Numbered from the stretch's first letter, positions 40,455 to 49,333 are shown. The stretch is DNA of 64,000 nucleotides from an uncultured Pelagibacteraceae bacterium (GCA_902617025.1 CACMVB010000002.1:62001-126000); one strand, 5' to 3'. A program made the numbers and translations. The notes: a model not told the origin generated them from the letters alone.

Positions 40455-41766
40455 TAAGTAATTCTTTTGTTTCAATTGACTTTTCTTCTCCTGAGCTTAG
40501 ATTCCTTAAAGTTAACTTACCTGATTTAATTTCATTCTCACCGTATAAAATAACTGCTGGAGATTTTATCTTATTCGCATACTCCATTTGTTTTTTTAGT
40601 TTGCTTTCTCCAGGATAAATTTCAGTGCTGACACCAGCTTCTCTTAATATATTTTGAAGGTTTATATAATCTTTCATCGAGTTTTTATCAAAAATACAAA
40701 TCACAATTGGTTTAGATTGTTTTACTTTAAATTCTTTTTTTTGCATTAACGCATAAACTAAACGATCTAAACCTATTGATATCCCTGTGGCAGGAGCATC
40801 ATAATTACCAAAAATATTTACCAAATTATCGTATCTTCCACCGCCTCCTATGGAACCAAATTGAATGACTTGACCTTTATTGTTTGTTACATCAAATTTT
40901 AAATTTACTTCAAAAATTGCACCCGTGTAATATTCTAGGCCACGTATAACTGATGGATCGAATTCAAAATTTTTAAAATTGTATCCCTTAAAAATTTTTA
41001 ATATCTCAACTAAATCTTCTGTTTCAGGTGAACTTTTTTTAAGTGTTTGCTCTATAGTCTTAATATCTTCAAGCTTTAAGTTTGCCCCTTTTGTAAAATC
41101 ACCAGATTTATCTTTTCTACCCTCGCCTAATAATTCTTTTACTCCACTCCAACCAAGTCTATCAATTTTATCTAGAGCTCTAAGGGCGGTAAGCTTTTGT
41201 TGATTGTCGCTTATATTTATCTTTTTAAATAGTTCTTCAGTGATTTTTCTTGATGAAATTTTAATTATATAATCTGATTTCGTAAGGCCACATTTTTCTA
41301 GAATTTCTGAAATCATTACACACAATTCGGCATCTGCTTGTAAACTTTTTGTTCCTACGAAATCAGCATCGAATTGTAAAAATTCTCTAAATCTACCAGG
41401 GCCTGGTTTTTCATTTCTCCAAACAGTGCCTAGTTGATATCTTTTAAATGGCTTTGGAATTTCTAAATAATTTTTTGCAACATATCTAGCAAGTGGAGCT
41501 GTAAGATCATATCTTAAAGACAACCAATTATTTTCATCCTTAAATGAAAATACGCCTTCGTCAGGTCTCTCTTTATCAGGCAAAAATTTTCCAATACTTT
41601 TCGAATACTCGAAACTTGGAGTCTCGAGATATTGAAAACCGTATTTGATCATTACTTCTTTAATAATAGAAATTATAAAATCACGTACGAGTAATTCTTT
41701 TTCTTGCCTGTCTACAAACCCTAATGGAAGTTCTTTAGAAGGTTTGCTCTTTTTTTCTTTTGTCAT
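40432..41766 (-). CDS. hisS: Histidine-tRNA ligase
   Basis: 444-aa class II synthetase. Seen: motif 2 region YQLGTVWRNEKPGPGRFREFLQFDAD (in pieces GTVWRNEKPGPGRFREF and QFDADFVG, near residues 117-140), SVIRGLEYYTGAIFEV (near 265-280) and GGGGRYDNLV (near 302). The start is ATG 41766, because the frame upstream of it reads through the tRNA-His gene. Only four A residues lie between the tRNA 3' end and this ATG, so no Shine-Dalgarno site fits except inside the tRNA. Shape near motif 2 (GPGRFREF) is of the alphaproteobacterial kind, thought to match a tRNA-His without G-1. Confidence 0.95.
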   Translation of the reverse strand: MTKEKKSKPSKELPLGFVDRQEKELLVRDFIISIIKEVMIKYGFQYLETPSFEYSKSIGKFLPDKERPDEGVFSFKDENNWLSLRYDLTAPLARYVAKNYLEIPKPFKRYQLGTVWRNEKPGPGRFREFLQFDADFVGTKSLQADAELCVMISEILEKCGLTKSDYIIKISSRKITEELFKKINISDNQQKLTALRALDKIDRLGWSGVKELLGEGRKDKSGDFTKGANLKLEDIKTIEQTLKKSSPETEDLVEILKIFKGYNFKNFEFDPSVIRGLEYYTGAIFEVNLKFDVTNNKGQVIQFGSIGGGGRYDNLVNIFGNYDAPATGISIGLDRLVYALMQKKEFKVKQSKPIVICIFDKNSMKDYINLQNILREAGVSTEIYPGESKLKKQMEYANKIKSPAVILYGENEIKSGKLTLRNLSSGEEKSIETKELLNEIKKII

Positions 41767-41770
41767 TTTT

Positions 41771-41847
41771 TGGTACAGCAGGGTGGATTCGAACCACCGA
41801 CCCCTAGTTCCACAAACTAGTGCTCTAACCAACTGAGCTACTGCTGC
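41771..41847 (-). tRNA. tRNA-His (GTG anticodon)
   Basis: Minus-strand cloverleaf of 77 nt including encoded CCA. Acceptor GCAGCAG pairs with CTGCTGT; D arm GCTC/GAGC; anticodon stem CTAGT/ACTAG with loop TTGTGGA, anticodon GTG; T arm GGTGG TTCGAAT CCACC. The first pair is G1-U72, the discriminator is A73, and the base before G1 is T, so no G-1 is encoded. Most bacteria encode G-1 and C73; the form here is the one known from a group of Alphaproteobacteria. A TATAAT box on the minus strand at about 41894-41899 may serve as -10. Confidence 0.96.
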
Positions 41848-42023
41848 ATCCCTGTTATTTTTATCTTAATTTTAGTTAAATTTATATATTTTTGATTATA
41901 AGCCAAGCAATAGCTTAGCGTGCATTCTGTGTGAATGTGATCTTAATGTTGAAATGACTTTCTTTTTTATAATCATGATTCTTTATTTAGAAAATAATTG
42001 TGACTTTTTCAAGATGAAATTAG

Positions 42024-42063
42024 CGGGACAATAAAAATAGTAAAAACTAAAGTTAATGTCCCG
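42024..42063. repeat. Inverted repeat downstream of cspA
   Basis: CGGGACA (42024-42030) and TGTCCCG (42057-42063) form a perfect 7-bp stem with a 26-nt A/T-rich loop, 27 nt beyond the cspA stop. It has no following T run on the minus strand, so it is not a standard terminator. It could end or protect the cspA transcript, or belong to a small RNA. Confidence 0.35.
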
Positions 42064-42089
42064 ATAATCAGTGATTTTGGAAATTTAGA

Positions 42090-42302
42090 TTAAGATGTTT
42101 TCTGCAGTTTTACTGCTGAAGGACCTTTTTCTGTGCTCTCCACTTCAAACGTTAACTCATCACCCTCGTTTAAATACTTTAAACCAGCTTCTCTTACCGC
42201 AGAAGAATGGACGAACACGTCTTTTTCTTTGTCTTCTCTTTCAATGAAACCATATCCTTTAGTGCCATTGAACCACTTTACTTTACCTTTTAGTGTACTC
42301 AT
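42090..42302 (-). CDS. cspA: Cold-shock domain protein
   Basis: 70-aa single cold-shock domain that binds single-stranded RNA and DNA. RNP1-like [10 protein letters not shown] (near residues 15-24) and RNP2-like DVFVHSSAV (near 28-36) are clear, with [12 protein letters not shown] at the start. A ribosome site (AAGGAA) lies 9 nt before the ATG. Both flanks are free of genes: about 240 nt downstream to the tRNA and 132 nt upstream to accA, so it is a single-gene unit. Confidence 0.96.
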   Translation of the reverse strand: MSTLKGKVKWFNGTKGYGFIEREDKEKDVFVHSSAVREAGLKYLNEGDELTFEVESTEKGPSAVKLQKTS

Positions 42303-42434
42303 ATTTACTTATTTCCTTATTATTATTTACTTCGACTAACTAAAAGTTAATCTTGCAATCCTTTAATAGATTTAAATGAAGGAAGTCAATAGTATAAAAA
42401 TATTATTTGCCGCAATTGTTTTTTTGCAACAATG

Positions 42435-43541
42435 CTAAGATAACAGTGTAATTAGGCCTGCTATTGCAACTAATATTGCCCCGACATACAGATATTTATT
42501 TCTATCCAAATGCGATACTATTTTATTTACACTAGACCCTCTGTAGCTTAATCCGCTATCAATTGACTCAGTTGATTTACTAAAACCTTGATCTCTCCCA
42601 ATTTGAAGAAACTTTGATTTTCTATGATCATAAACTTCATTTTTTGAATAACCTTCGAAACTTTTTAAATTTTTTATTATTGCATGTTTAATATCAGCTG
42701 CAATTACTTCTGGATCTCTATGTGCTCCTCCTAAAGGCTCAGGTATTATTTCATCTATAATTTTTAACTTTAAAAGATCTTTTGCAGTTAACTTCATTGC
42801 TTCTGCAGCTTGCAAAGATTTACTTGGATCTCTCCAAAGAATTGATGCACATCCCTCTGGCGAGATAACTGAGTAGATCGAATTCTCTAACATGATCACC
42901 TTATTAGAAGATGCTAAAGCAATTGCTCCACCGGATCCACCTTCGCCTATAATTACAGATATATTAGGTACAGTTAATGACATACAACATTCTATTGAGT
43001 TTGCTATCGCAGATGCTTGCCCTCTTTGCTCAGCTCCTAGTCCTGGATAAGCGCCAGGAGTATCAATAAAACTTACTACTGGTATTTGAAATCTATCAGC
43101 TAATTTCATTAATCGAATACATTTTCTATAACCCTCAGGACGCATCATTCCAAAATTTCTTTCTATTCTACTGTTTAAATCTTCTCCTTTTTCCTGACCA
43201 ATAATTAAAACAGATTTATTATCTATTAGACCAAATCCAGCAATAACAGATTTATCATCACCAAAATATCTATCACCTGAGAGCAGAGTAAATTGAGAGA
43301 AAATTTTTCTTATATAAAAATTTGCCTTTGGTCTATCTTCATGTCTAGCGACTTGAGTTCGCTGCCAACTATTCAAATTTGAATATATATCTTGTAATTT
43401 TTGATTAATTTCTTGCTGAGTATTTTTAATTTTATTAGTATCTACCTCTGATATTCCCTCTGAGCCAAAAGGGCTTTTTAGATTATCTACTTCTTGTTCA
43501 AGGGCTTTAATTTCTTTTTCAAAATCTAAATAATTTTTCAT
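42435..43541 (-). CDS. accA: Acetyl-CoA carboxylase, carboxyltransferase alpha subunit, with C-terminal membrane segment
   Basis: 368-aa protein transferring the carboxyl group to acetyl-CoA in fatty acid synthesis, normally with AccD. NYLDFEKEIKALE start, RHEDRPKANFYI (near residue 66), IDTPGAYPGLGAEQRGQ (near 159-175), GEGGSGGAIALA (199-210) and GAHRDPEVIAADI (near 272-284) are family features. The recognisable AccA ends near residue 315, close to the 319 aa of the E. coli protein. About 50 more residues follow, ending in a hydrophobic stretch (350-367, YLYVGAILVAIAGLITLL) after a basic HLDRNK. This looks like a C-terminal membrane anchor. Divergent from glcB. Confidence 0.93.
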   Translation of the reverse strand: MKNYLDFEKEIKALEQEVDNLKSPFGSEGISEVDTNKIKNTQQEINQKLQDIYSNLNSWQRTQVARHEDRPKANFYIRKIFSQFTLLSGDRYFGDDKSVIAGFGLIDNKSVLIIGQEKGEDLNSRIERNFGMMRPEGYRKCIRLMKLADRFQIPVVSFIDTPGAYPGLGAEQRGQASAIANSIECCMSLTVPNISVIIGEGGSGGAIALASSNKVIMLENSIYSVISPEGCASILWRDPSKSLQAAEAMKLTAKDLLKLKIIDEIIPEPLGGAHRDPEVIAADIKHAIIKNLKSFEGYSKNEVYDHRKSKFLQIGRDQGFSKSTESIDSGLSYRGSSVNKIVSHLDRNKYLYVGAILVAIAGLITLLS

Positions 43542-43600
43542 AAAAATGATACAATTATGTATGTATTATTATACTACGAAATAATGTAAAGATCGACACT

Positions 43601-45745
43601 ATGAAAATTGTTGAAAAAAATAGCTTAAAAATTAGTTCTGTTCTCTTTGATTTTATTAATAATGAGGCTATTCCTGGAACTGATATTGAGTCTGACCATT
43701 TTTGGAAAGGCTTCTCTAATGTCGTTCATGAATTAGCTCCTTTAAATAAAAGCTTAATTGAAAAAAGAGAAATTATACAAAAAAAAATAGATGATTGGCA
43801 TAAATTAAATAATCAAAAAGATTTTGATAAAACCGAATATATAAATTTTTTAAAGTCTATTGGGTATTTAATTGAAGAAAAAGAGGACTTTGCTATTGAA
43901 ACAGTAAATGTTGATAAAGAAATTTCTTCAATAGCTGGGCCACAACTCGTGGTTCCAGTAGACAATGCTAGATACGCTCTTAATGCAGCAAATGCACGTT
44001 GGGGAAGCTTGTACAACGCTTTATATGGCACTGATGTAATTAAGGGTAAAATTAATAAAAGTTGGGATAAAGAAAGAGCTAAAAAAGTTATAGAATTTGT
44101 AAAAGATTTCATGGATCGAAATATTCCTTTAAAAAAAACAAGTTGGAGAGATGTTCAAAAAATTCAATTAGAGAAGAGTAATTTAATTCTTACAAATGGC
44201 TCAAATAATGATTTTCTCAAAAATGATAATCAATTTGTAGCTTTTAATGGGGATGAAAAAAATCCTAGCTCAATTTTATTAAAAAATAATAATCTTCATT
44301 TTGAGATTGTTATAAATCCAGACACAATGGTTGGAAAAATAGACAAGGCATCTATTTCAGATGTGATTGTTGAGTCAGCTTTGTCAACAATCATAGATAA
44401 TGAAGACTCTGTCGCTGCAGTTGATGCAGAAGATAAAGTAAAATGTTATCGAAATTGGTTAGGTTTAATGAAAGGAGACCTTACATCTAGATTTGAAAAA
44501 AATGGAAAGGAAATCGTCAGAAAACTGAATTCAGATAGAAATTATACTTCTAAAGAAGGAAAAAAAATTAGCCTTCACGGAAGAGCTTTGTTGTTGAATA
44601 GAAACGTAGGTCATTTAATGACTAATCCATCAATTCTATTAAAAGACGGATCTGAGATCCCAGAAGGAATTATGGACGCTTTTATATCCACTTTATGCGC
44701 AATTCATGATTTTAAGAATAATAAAAATTCAAGGACTGGTTCTGTTTATATTGTTAAACCTAAAATGCACGGACCTGAAGAAGTCGAATTTACTAATGCT
44801 TTATTTGGCAAAGTCGAACAAGTTCTGGGTATAAAAAAATATTCAATTAAGGTTGGAATAATGGATGAAGAAAGAAGAACAACTGTGAATCTAAAAGAGT
44901 GTATAAGAAAAGTAAAAAATAGAATAGTTTTTATAAATACAGGTTTTCTAGACAGAACTGGTGATGAGATGCACACATCTTTTGAAGCAGGACCTATGAT
45001 CTTTAAAGGTGATATGAAGAAATCTACTTGGTTAAATACTTATGAAAACTGGAATGTTGACATTGGTTTAAATTGTGGTTTTTCAGGAAAAGCGCAAATA
45101 GGAAAGGGTATGTGGGCAATGCCAGATCAAATGGCAAATATGATGGAACAAAAAATTAGTCATCCAAAATCTGGCGCTAACTGTGCATGGGTGCCATCTC
45201 CAACAGCAGCAACTTTACATTCTCTACACTACCATGAGGTCGATGTTTTCAATGAACAAAAAAAGATAAAATTAAGAAACAAAGCCAAGGTAGAAAATAT
45301 TTTAGAAATACCAAAAGCAGATAGGCCTAATTGGTCAATGGAAGATATAAATCGTGAATTAGAAAATAACGCACAAGGAATTTTGGGTTATGTCGTTAGG
45401 TGGGTTGACCAGGGTGTTGGCTGTTCAAAGGTTCCTGATATTAATAATATTGGATTGATGGAAGATAGAGCAACTCTAAGAATATCATCACAACATATTG
45501 CAAACTGGATTCATCATGGCATTTGTAGCAAGGACCATGTAATGAAAATAATGAAAAAGATGGCAAAAACAGTCGATGAGCAAAATAAAGATGACCCCTT
45601 GTACAAAAAAATGTCAGAAAATTTTGAAAATTCAAAAGCATTTTCAGCTGCATGTGATCTCGTATTTAAGGGAAGAGTTCAGCCCTCAGGTTACACAGAG
45701 CCTTTGTTACATCAAAAAAGATTAGAAAAAAAAGCTTCTACCTAA
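43601..45745 (+). CDS. glcB: Malate synthase G
   Basis: 714-aa enzyme condensing glyoxylate with acetyl-CoA to malate. Seen: [33 protein letters not shown] segment (near residues 111-143, with [14 protein letters not shown]), the glyoxylate/Mg region [13 protein letters not shown] (near 423-435) with catalytic Asp/Arg, [13 protein letters not shown] (near 452-464), and MWAMPDQMA with [21 protein letters not shown] (near 525-545). Length matches form G (about 720). Only 59 nt separates it from divergent accA, too little for the glycine riboswitch found before glcB in other SAR11. Convergent with recR (4-nt overlap). Confidence 0.97.
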   Translation: MKIVEKNSLKISSVLFDFINNEAIPGTDIESDHFWKGFSNVVHELAPLNKSLIEKREIIQKKIDDWHKLNNQKDFDKTEYINFLKSIGYLIEEKEDFAIETVNVDKEISSIAGPQLVVPVDNARYALNAANARWGSLYNALYGTDVIKGKINKSWDKERAKKVIEFVKDFMDRNIPLKKTSWRDVQKIQLEKSNLILTNGSNNDFLKNDNQFVAFNGDEKNPSSILLKNNNLHFEIVINPDTMVGKIDKASISDVIVESALSTIIDNEDSVAAVDAEDKVKCYRNWLGLMKGDLTSRFEKNGKEIVRKLNSDRNYTSKEGKKISLHGRALLLNRNVGHLMTNPSILLKDGSEIPEGIMDAFISTLCAIHDFKNNKNSRTGSVYIVKPKMHGPEEVEFTNALFGKVEQVLGIKKYSIKVGIMDEERRTTVNLKECIRKVKNRIVFINTGFLDRTGDEMHTSFEAGPMIFKGDMKKSTWLNTYENWNVDIGLNCGFSGKAQIGKGMWAMPDQMANMMEQKISHPKSGANCAWVPSPTAATLHSLHYHEVDVFNEQKKIKLRNKAKVENILEIPKADRPNWSMEDINRELENNAQGILGYVVRWVDQGVGCSKVPDINNIGLMEDRATLRISSQHIANWIHHGICSKDHVMKIMKKMAKTVDEQNKDDPLYKKMSENFENSKAFSAACDLVFKGRVQPSGYTEPLLHQKRLEKKAST

Positions 45746-46347
45746 TTATCAGTGACTGGTAGTCTATTTTTAAAAGCTGAAAATAAAGTTCCATCATCGA
45801 GTTGTTCAATTTCTCCTCCTACCGGCAATCCCTGAGCTAACTTGGTTATTTTTATTTTATCATTCTTAATTGTATCTTCGATATAATGTGCGGTTGTCTG
45901 ACCTTCAATAGTCGCGCTAGTAGCGATAATTACTTCTTTTAGATTATTCTTTTTTATTCTTTTGACAAGCGAGTCTATTAATAAGTTTTTTTGTTCATAA
46001 TTTTCATTAGAATTTAGTGTGCCGCCTAATATATGATAATGTCCTTTGTAAATTTTAGCAGAGTCTATGACCCACATATCTGCTAAATTTTCTACTACAC
46101 ATATTTTATCATAGGAGTTATCAGTAGAACAAACACAAACTCTATCAATAATTTTTAAATTTCCGCAGTCAACGCACCGGACTACTTTTTTATAAACTTG
46201 AGCCAAAGATTTCGCTAATGGTTTTACCATGCTCTCTTTGTTGTTTATTAACTTTAAAATTATTCTTTTTGCAGACTTCGGTCCTAAACCAGGCAATTTT
46301 GAGAACTGCTTAATTAATTCATCAATTTCTGGAATATTGTTATCCAT
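45742..46347 (-). CDS. recR: Recombination protein RecR
   Basis: 201-aa recombination mediator that helps load RecA at gaps. The helix-hairpin-helix [15 protein letters not shown]-like [16 protein letters not shown] (near residues 15-30), the four-cysteine zinc site CVDCG...CVCS (near residues 57-72) and the Toprim domain ([14 protein letters not shown]) are seen, with the C-terminal [16 protein letters not shown]. Follows ybaB, sharing one base, in the usual dnaX-ybaB-recR order. Confidence 0.97.
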   Translation of the reverse strand: MDNNIPEIDELIKQFSKLPGLGPKSAKRIILKLINNKESMVKPLAKSLAQVYKKVVRCVDCGNLKIIDRVCVCSTDNSYDKICVVENLADMWVIDSAKIYKGHYHILGGTLNSNENYEQKNLLIDSLVKRIKKNNLKEVIIATSATIEGQTTAHYIEDTIKNDKIKITKLAQGLPVGGEIEQLDDGTLFSAFKNRLPVTDN

Positions 46348-46667
46348 TAAAATGGTAGTTTAAAGTCTAGTGGTAGATTTAATCCACCAGTAACTTTGGA
46401 AAGTTCTTCCGCAGATTTTTTCTTTAAATTTTCTTTTGCATTATTATAAGCGGCAATTATAAGATCATTTATTATTTCTTGACTCTCTTTTTTTGCAGCT
46501 TCAGATATTTCAATTGATTTAATTTCATAATCCCCAGTCAAAATTACTTTAACAAGATTGCCTCCAGACAAACCTTCAACTTCGATTTTTTTAATTTTAG
46601 ACTGAACGTCTTTCATCTTTTCTTGCATAGCTTTAGCTTTGGATAGCATATCTGAAAAATTAGTCAT
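46347..46667 (-). CDS. ybaB: Nucleoid-associated protein, YbaB/EbfC family
   Basis: 106-aa DNA-binding protein forming a tweezers-like dimer. MLSKAKAMQEKMKDVQ (near residue 7), VEGLSGGNLVKVILTGDYEI (from residue 30) and the C-terminal GGLNLPLDFKLPF match the family. Located between dnaX (3 nt upstream) and recR, the conserved position. Confidence 0.95.
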   Translation of the reverse strand: MTNFSDMLSKAKAMQEKMKDVQSKIKKIEVEGLSGGNLVKVILTGDYEIKSIEISEAAKKESQEIINDLIIAAYNNAKENLKKKSAEELSKVTGGLNLPLDFKLPF

Positions 46668-46670
46668 AAA

Positions 46671-48335
46671 TTATTCCTCTTTTATTTCTAATAGTTTTGC
46701 GTCTGGAAATGCCGCCTGAAACTCTTTTGCCTCTTTACTATTTTTATACTCTTCTATTTCTTTATTTTTGCTTTCCAGGTTTTTTTCATAAACACTCTTT
46801 GCTTCTTTATTTTTACTTAAAGATATAATCCATCTTTCACCTGTCCACATAAGCAATTTTTCAGTTAAATTTTTAATAAAATTTTTATTAAGTTTCTCAT
46901 TAAAACAGATGTCAATTTTGCCTTTATTAAAACTTACTAATTTAACATTTCTTTCTAAATCGTACTTTAGTTCAATTTCTTTTTCTTTCTCTGATTTATC
47001 CAATAAGTCTTGAAAACTTGTTACCTCAATTTTTGAATTTTCACCAATGTTGCTTAAATTTTCAATAGGACTTGTTCTAATTTGATTTGTATTTTTAAGT
47101 TGGTTTTTAATTGGACTATTTTTACTTTTGTCTATTTTTTTGTCATCAATTTTTTTTCCTAAAAGACTGTCTTTTTCATCTTGGGGAACAAAATTTTCAT
47201 TAGTTTCATTTTTGATCTCATCCAAATTTTTTAAATGTATCAATTGCATAATATACATTTCTAGAGTTAGATTCTCATTAGATACTATTCTTAAATCATC
47301 GATAGTTTTAATTGTGAGCTGCCAAAATAATCCTAAATCTTGCATATCAATGTTTTTTGAGTATTGATCAATCATTTTCATCTCTGACTCAGAAATAGAA
47401 ACATCTTTTTCAATGGGTCCAAGATTAATTCTTCTGCTAAAAAGATATAGAACTTCTAAGATATCATTTAGAAAATTTTTAGCATCTAAGCCATCATTAA
47501 TAAGACTTTTGAGAATTTTTAAAGCATCTTTTTCATTTCCAGATAAAACGTCTTTAAATAAGGAGATAATTTTACTTTTATCTGCAAGGCCAAGCATCTC
47601 TCTTACATCCTGCTCTTGAATAGTCTTATCGTTTTGAGTTGTTTGGGATATTAGAGATCTATCTAACAACGAAATTGAGTCTCTTACTGAACCCTCAGAA
47701 GTTCTAGCAATTAATCTTAAAGCATCATCAGTTATATTACCTTTTTCTTTAGATGCGATTTTTTTCAAGTGTGCACATATTTCATCTACGTTTACTCTTT
47801 TTAAATCAAATCTTTGACACCTTGATAAAATTGTTACAGGTATTTTCCTAACTTCAGTTGTTGCCAAAATAAATTTTAAGCTTTGCGGTGGCTCCTCTAA
47901 AGTTTTAAGTAAACCATTAAAAGCTTGTTTAGATAGCATGTGCACTTCATCGATAATAAAAATTTTAAATTTAGCACTAGTAGGGCTATACTTTGAACTT
48001 TCTATTAGCTCTCTTATGTCATCAATACCGGTCTTAGATGCAGCATCCATTTCTAAAACATCCATATGATTAGAGTCGACAATTTCTTTACAATGACAAT
48101 TTTCGCTTGCGCTACACTTTTCTCCTATAGAAAAATTTTTTGTACAATTTAAAGCTTTTGCAATTAAACGAGCTGTTGTAGTTTTACCGACACCTCTAAT
48201 TCCAGTTAACAAATATGCGTTTGGAGTTTTTCCAAGTTTGATTGCATTGGTAATGGTTTGAGCCATGACCTCTTGGCCAATCAAATCTTTAAACTCTTGT
48301 GGTCTATATTTAAGTGCTAGAATTTTGTTTGTCAT
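46671..48335 (-). CDS. dnaX: DNA polymerase III subunit gamma/tau
   Basis: 554-aa clamp-loader ATPase. KYRPQEFKDLIGQE start, Walker A GIRGVGKTTTARLIAKALNC (near residues 43-62), zinc-module cysteines (C62, then GEKCSASENCHC), DEVHMLS (near 119-125) and the SRCQRFD sensor region are visible. The remaining part is the tau-type linker, rich in Lys/Asn and likely disordered. Start taken as ATG 48335 (MTNKILAL), since the longer frame runs into the SRP RNA gene 7 nt upstream. I did not see a clear frameshift signal for a separate gamma form. Confidence 0.95.
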   Translation of the reverse strand: MTNKILALKYRPQEFKDLIGQEVMAQTITNAIKLGKTPNAYLLTGIRGVGKTTTARLIAKALNCTKNFSIGEKCSASENCHCKEIVDSNHMDVLEMDAASKTGIDDIRELIESSKYSPTSAKFKIFIIDEVHMLSKQAFNGLLKTLEEPPQSLKFILATTEVRKIPVTILSRCQRFDLKRVNVDEICAHLKKIASKEKGNITDDALRLIARTSEGSVRDSISLLDRSLISQTTQNDKTIQEQDVREMLGLADKSKIISLFKDVLSGNEKDALKILKSLINDGLDAKNFLNDILEVLYLFSRRINLGPIEKDVSISESEMKMIDQYSKNIDMQDLGLFWQLTIKTIDDLRIVSNENLTLEMYIMQLIHLKNLDEIKNETNENFVPQDEKDSLLGKKIDDKKIDKSKNSPIKNQLKNTNQIRTSPIENLSNIGENSKIEVTSFQDLLDKSEKEKEIELKYDLERNVKLVSFNKGKIDICFNEKLNKNFIKNLTEKLLMWTGERWIISLSKNKEAKSVYEKNLESKNKEIEEYKNSKEAKEFQAAFPDAKLLEIKEE

Positions 48336-48342
48336 TTTAAAA

Positions 48343-48432
48343 GAGGCAGGCAACAACCTGAAAAATTTTCACTACGGCTGCTTCTTTTCAGACCTGACCG
48401 GGTTTATGAAACATCCACCTGATGCCAACCTC
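48343..48432 (-). ncRNA. ffs: 4.5S signal recognition particle RNA (small bacterial type)
   Basis: The minus strand holds GGTCAGGTC-TGAAAAG-AAGCAGCC, matching the Ffh-binding core of 4.5S RNA (internal loops and tetraloop, here GAAA rather than GGAA). The ends pair: 5' GAGGTTGGCATCAGG with 3' CCTGCCTC region, giving one hairpin of about 90 nt. It ends 7 nt before the dnaX ATG. SRP RNA next to dnaX is a common bacterial arrangement. Exact ends are estimated from pairing. Confidence 0.88.
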
Positions 48433-48490
48433 ATTATGAGTATATCAAGATCAATTTAAATACTACAAGCGAAGATTTAAATTTTGTGGA

Positions 48491-49333
48491 CTATTTTTGC
48501 CTGAATGGAGAAGCCTCGTAAACTCCCAAAATATCTAAAGTTTCTGTATGAAAACCCAGTTCCTCAAGAGCCTTTTTTACTCCAGGTTGTTCCAAGTGAC
48601 CCTCGAGATCTAGGTAAAAGTTTGCTTGGTCAAAAGTATTTTTGACAGAAAAACTTTCTAACTTAGTTAAATTAACTTGGTTTGTCGCAAATCCTCCAAG
48701 ACACTTGTAAAGCGCTGAGGGTTCACTTTTTACTCTAAATATACAACTCGTGATAAATTTTTTTTCTTTCTTAAATTCAGGTTGCTCAATATTTTTACCC
48801 ATAATTAAAAAACGAGTAACATTACCTTTTTCATCCTCAATATTTTTCTCTAGAATTTTTAAATTATATATTTTAGCAGATAATTCAGATGCTATTGCGG
48901 CTATCGTCTTATCTTTCCCTTCTGCTAAATCTTTTGCAGACCCAGCAGTATCTGCTGAGATTATTGGTTTAAATTTTTTTTTATTTATTAAATTTTGACA
49001 TTGTCCTAAAGCCTGTGCATGGCTTCTAACAAATTTTATATCACTTATGTTTGCATCTGGCTTACATAATAAGTTATGTTCAACTGCTTGAAAATGTTCT
49101 CCGTGAATTTGTAATTTATATTTTGGAAGCAGGTAGTGAATATCGGCAACTCTTCCCGCCAAAGAGTTTTCAATTGGTATCACTATTTTGTAACTAGCAT
49201 CGTTGTAAGCTTGTTTAAAAGTTTCTTCAAACGTTGTGCAAGTTTTTATTTCAGAGTCTTTATAAAGATTTTCTGCAGCAATATGTGAGTAAGCTCCAAG
49301 TTCTCCCTGTATAGCAATTTTTTTTTTACTCAT
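48491..49333 (-). CDS. pheA: Prephenate dehydratase
   Basis: 280-aa enzyme making phenylpyruvate for phenylalanine, without a fused chorismate mutase domain. IAIQGELGAYSHIAAENLY (near residues 6-24), VIPIENSLAGRVADIHYLL (near 51-69), and GNVTRFLIMGK (near 169-179, with the catalytic T-R-F) are seen. A C-terminal ACT domain (LTKLESFSVKNTFDQANFYLDLEGH region) should allow feedback by phenylalanine. Overlaps kdsB by 8 nt. Confidence 0.96.
   Translation of the reverse strand: MSKKKIAIQGELGAYSHIAAENLYKDSEIKTCTTFEETFKQAYNDASYKIVIPIENSLAGRVADIHYLLPKYKLQIHGEHFQAVEHNLLCKPDANISDIKFVRSHAQALGQCQNLINKKKFKPIISADTAGSAKDLAEGKDKTIAAIASELSAKIYNLKILEKNIEDEKGNVTRFLIMGKNIEQPEFKKEKKFITSCIFRVKSEPSALYKCLGGFATNQVNLTKLESFSVKNTFDQANFYLDLEGHLEQPGVKKALEELGFHTETLDILGVYEASPFRQK

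Noticed and set aside
41767-41832. N-terminal extension of hisS (22 residues)
   Set aside because: It is the translation of the tRNA-His gene; the true start is the ATG at 41766.
41645-41836. Plus-strand ORF over hisS start and tRNA-His
   Set aside because: Typical false ORF from a tRNA gene; the opposite strand holds real genes.
43542-43600. Glycine riboswitch before glcB
   Set aside because: Looked for because SAR11 is known to have one; the gap is too short and no aptamer motif is visible.
48336-48459. Longer dnaX start and a plus-strand ORF over the same area
   Set aside because: Both read through the SRP RNA gene and lack support from family alignments as I recall them.
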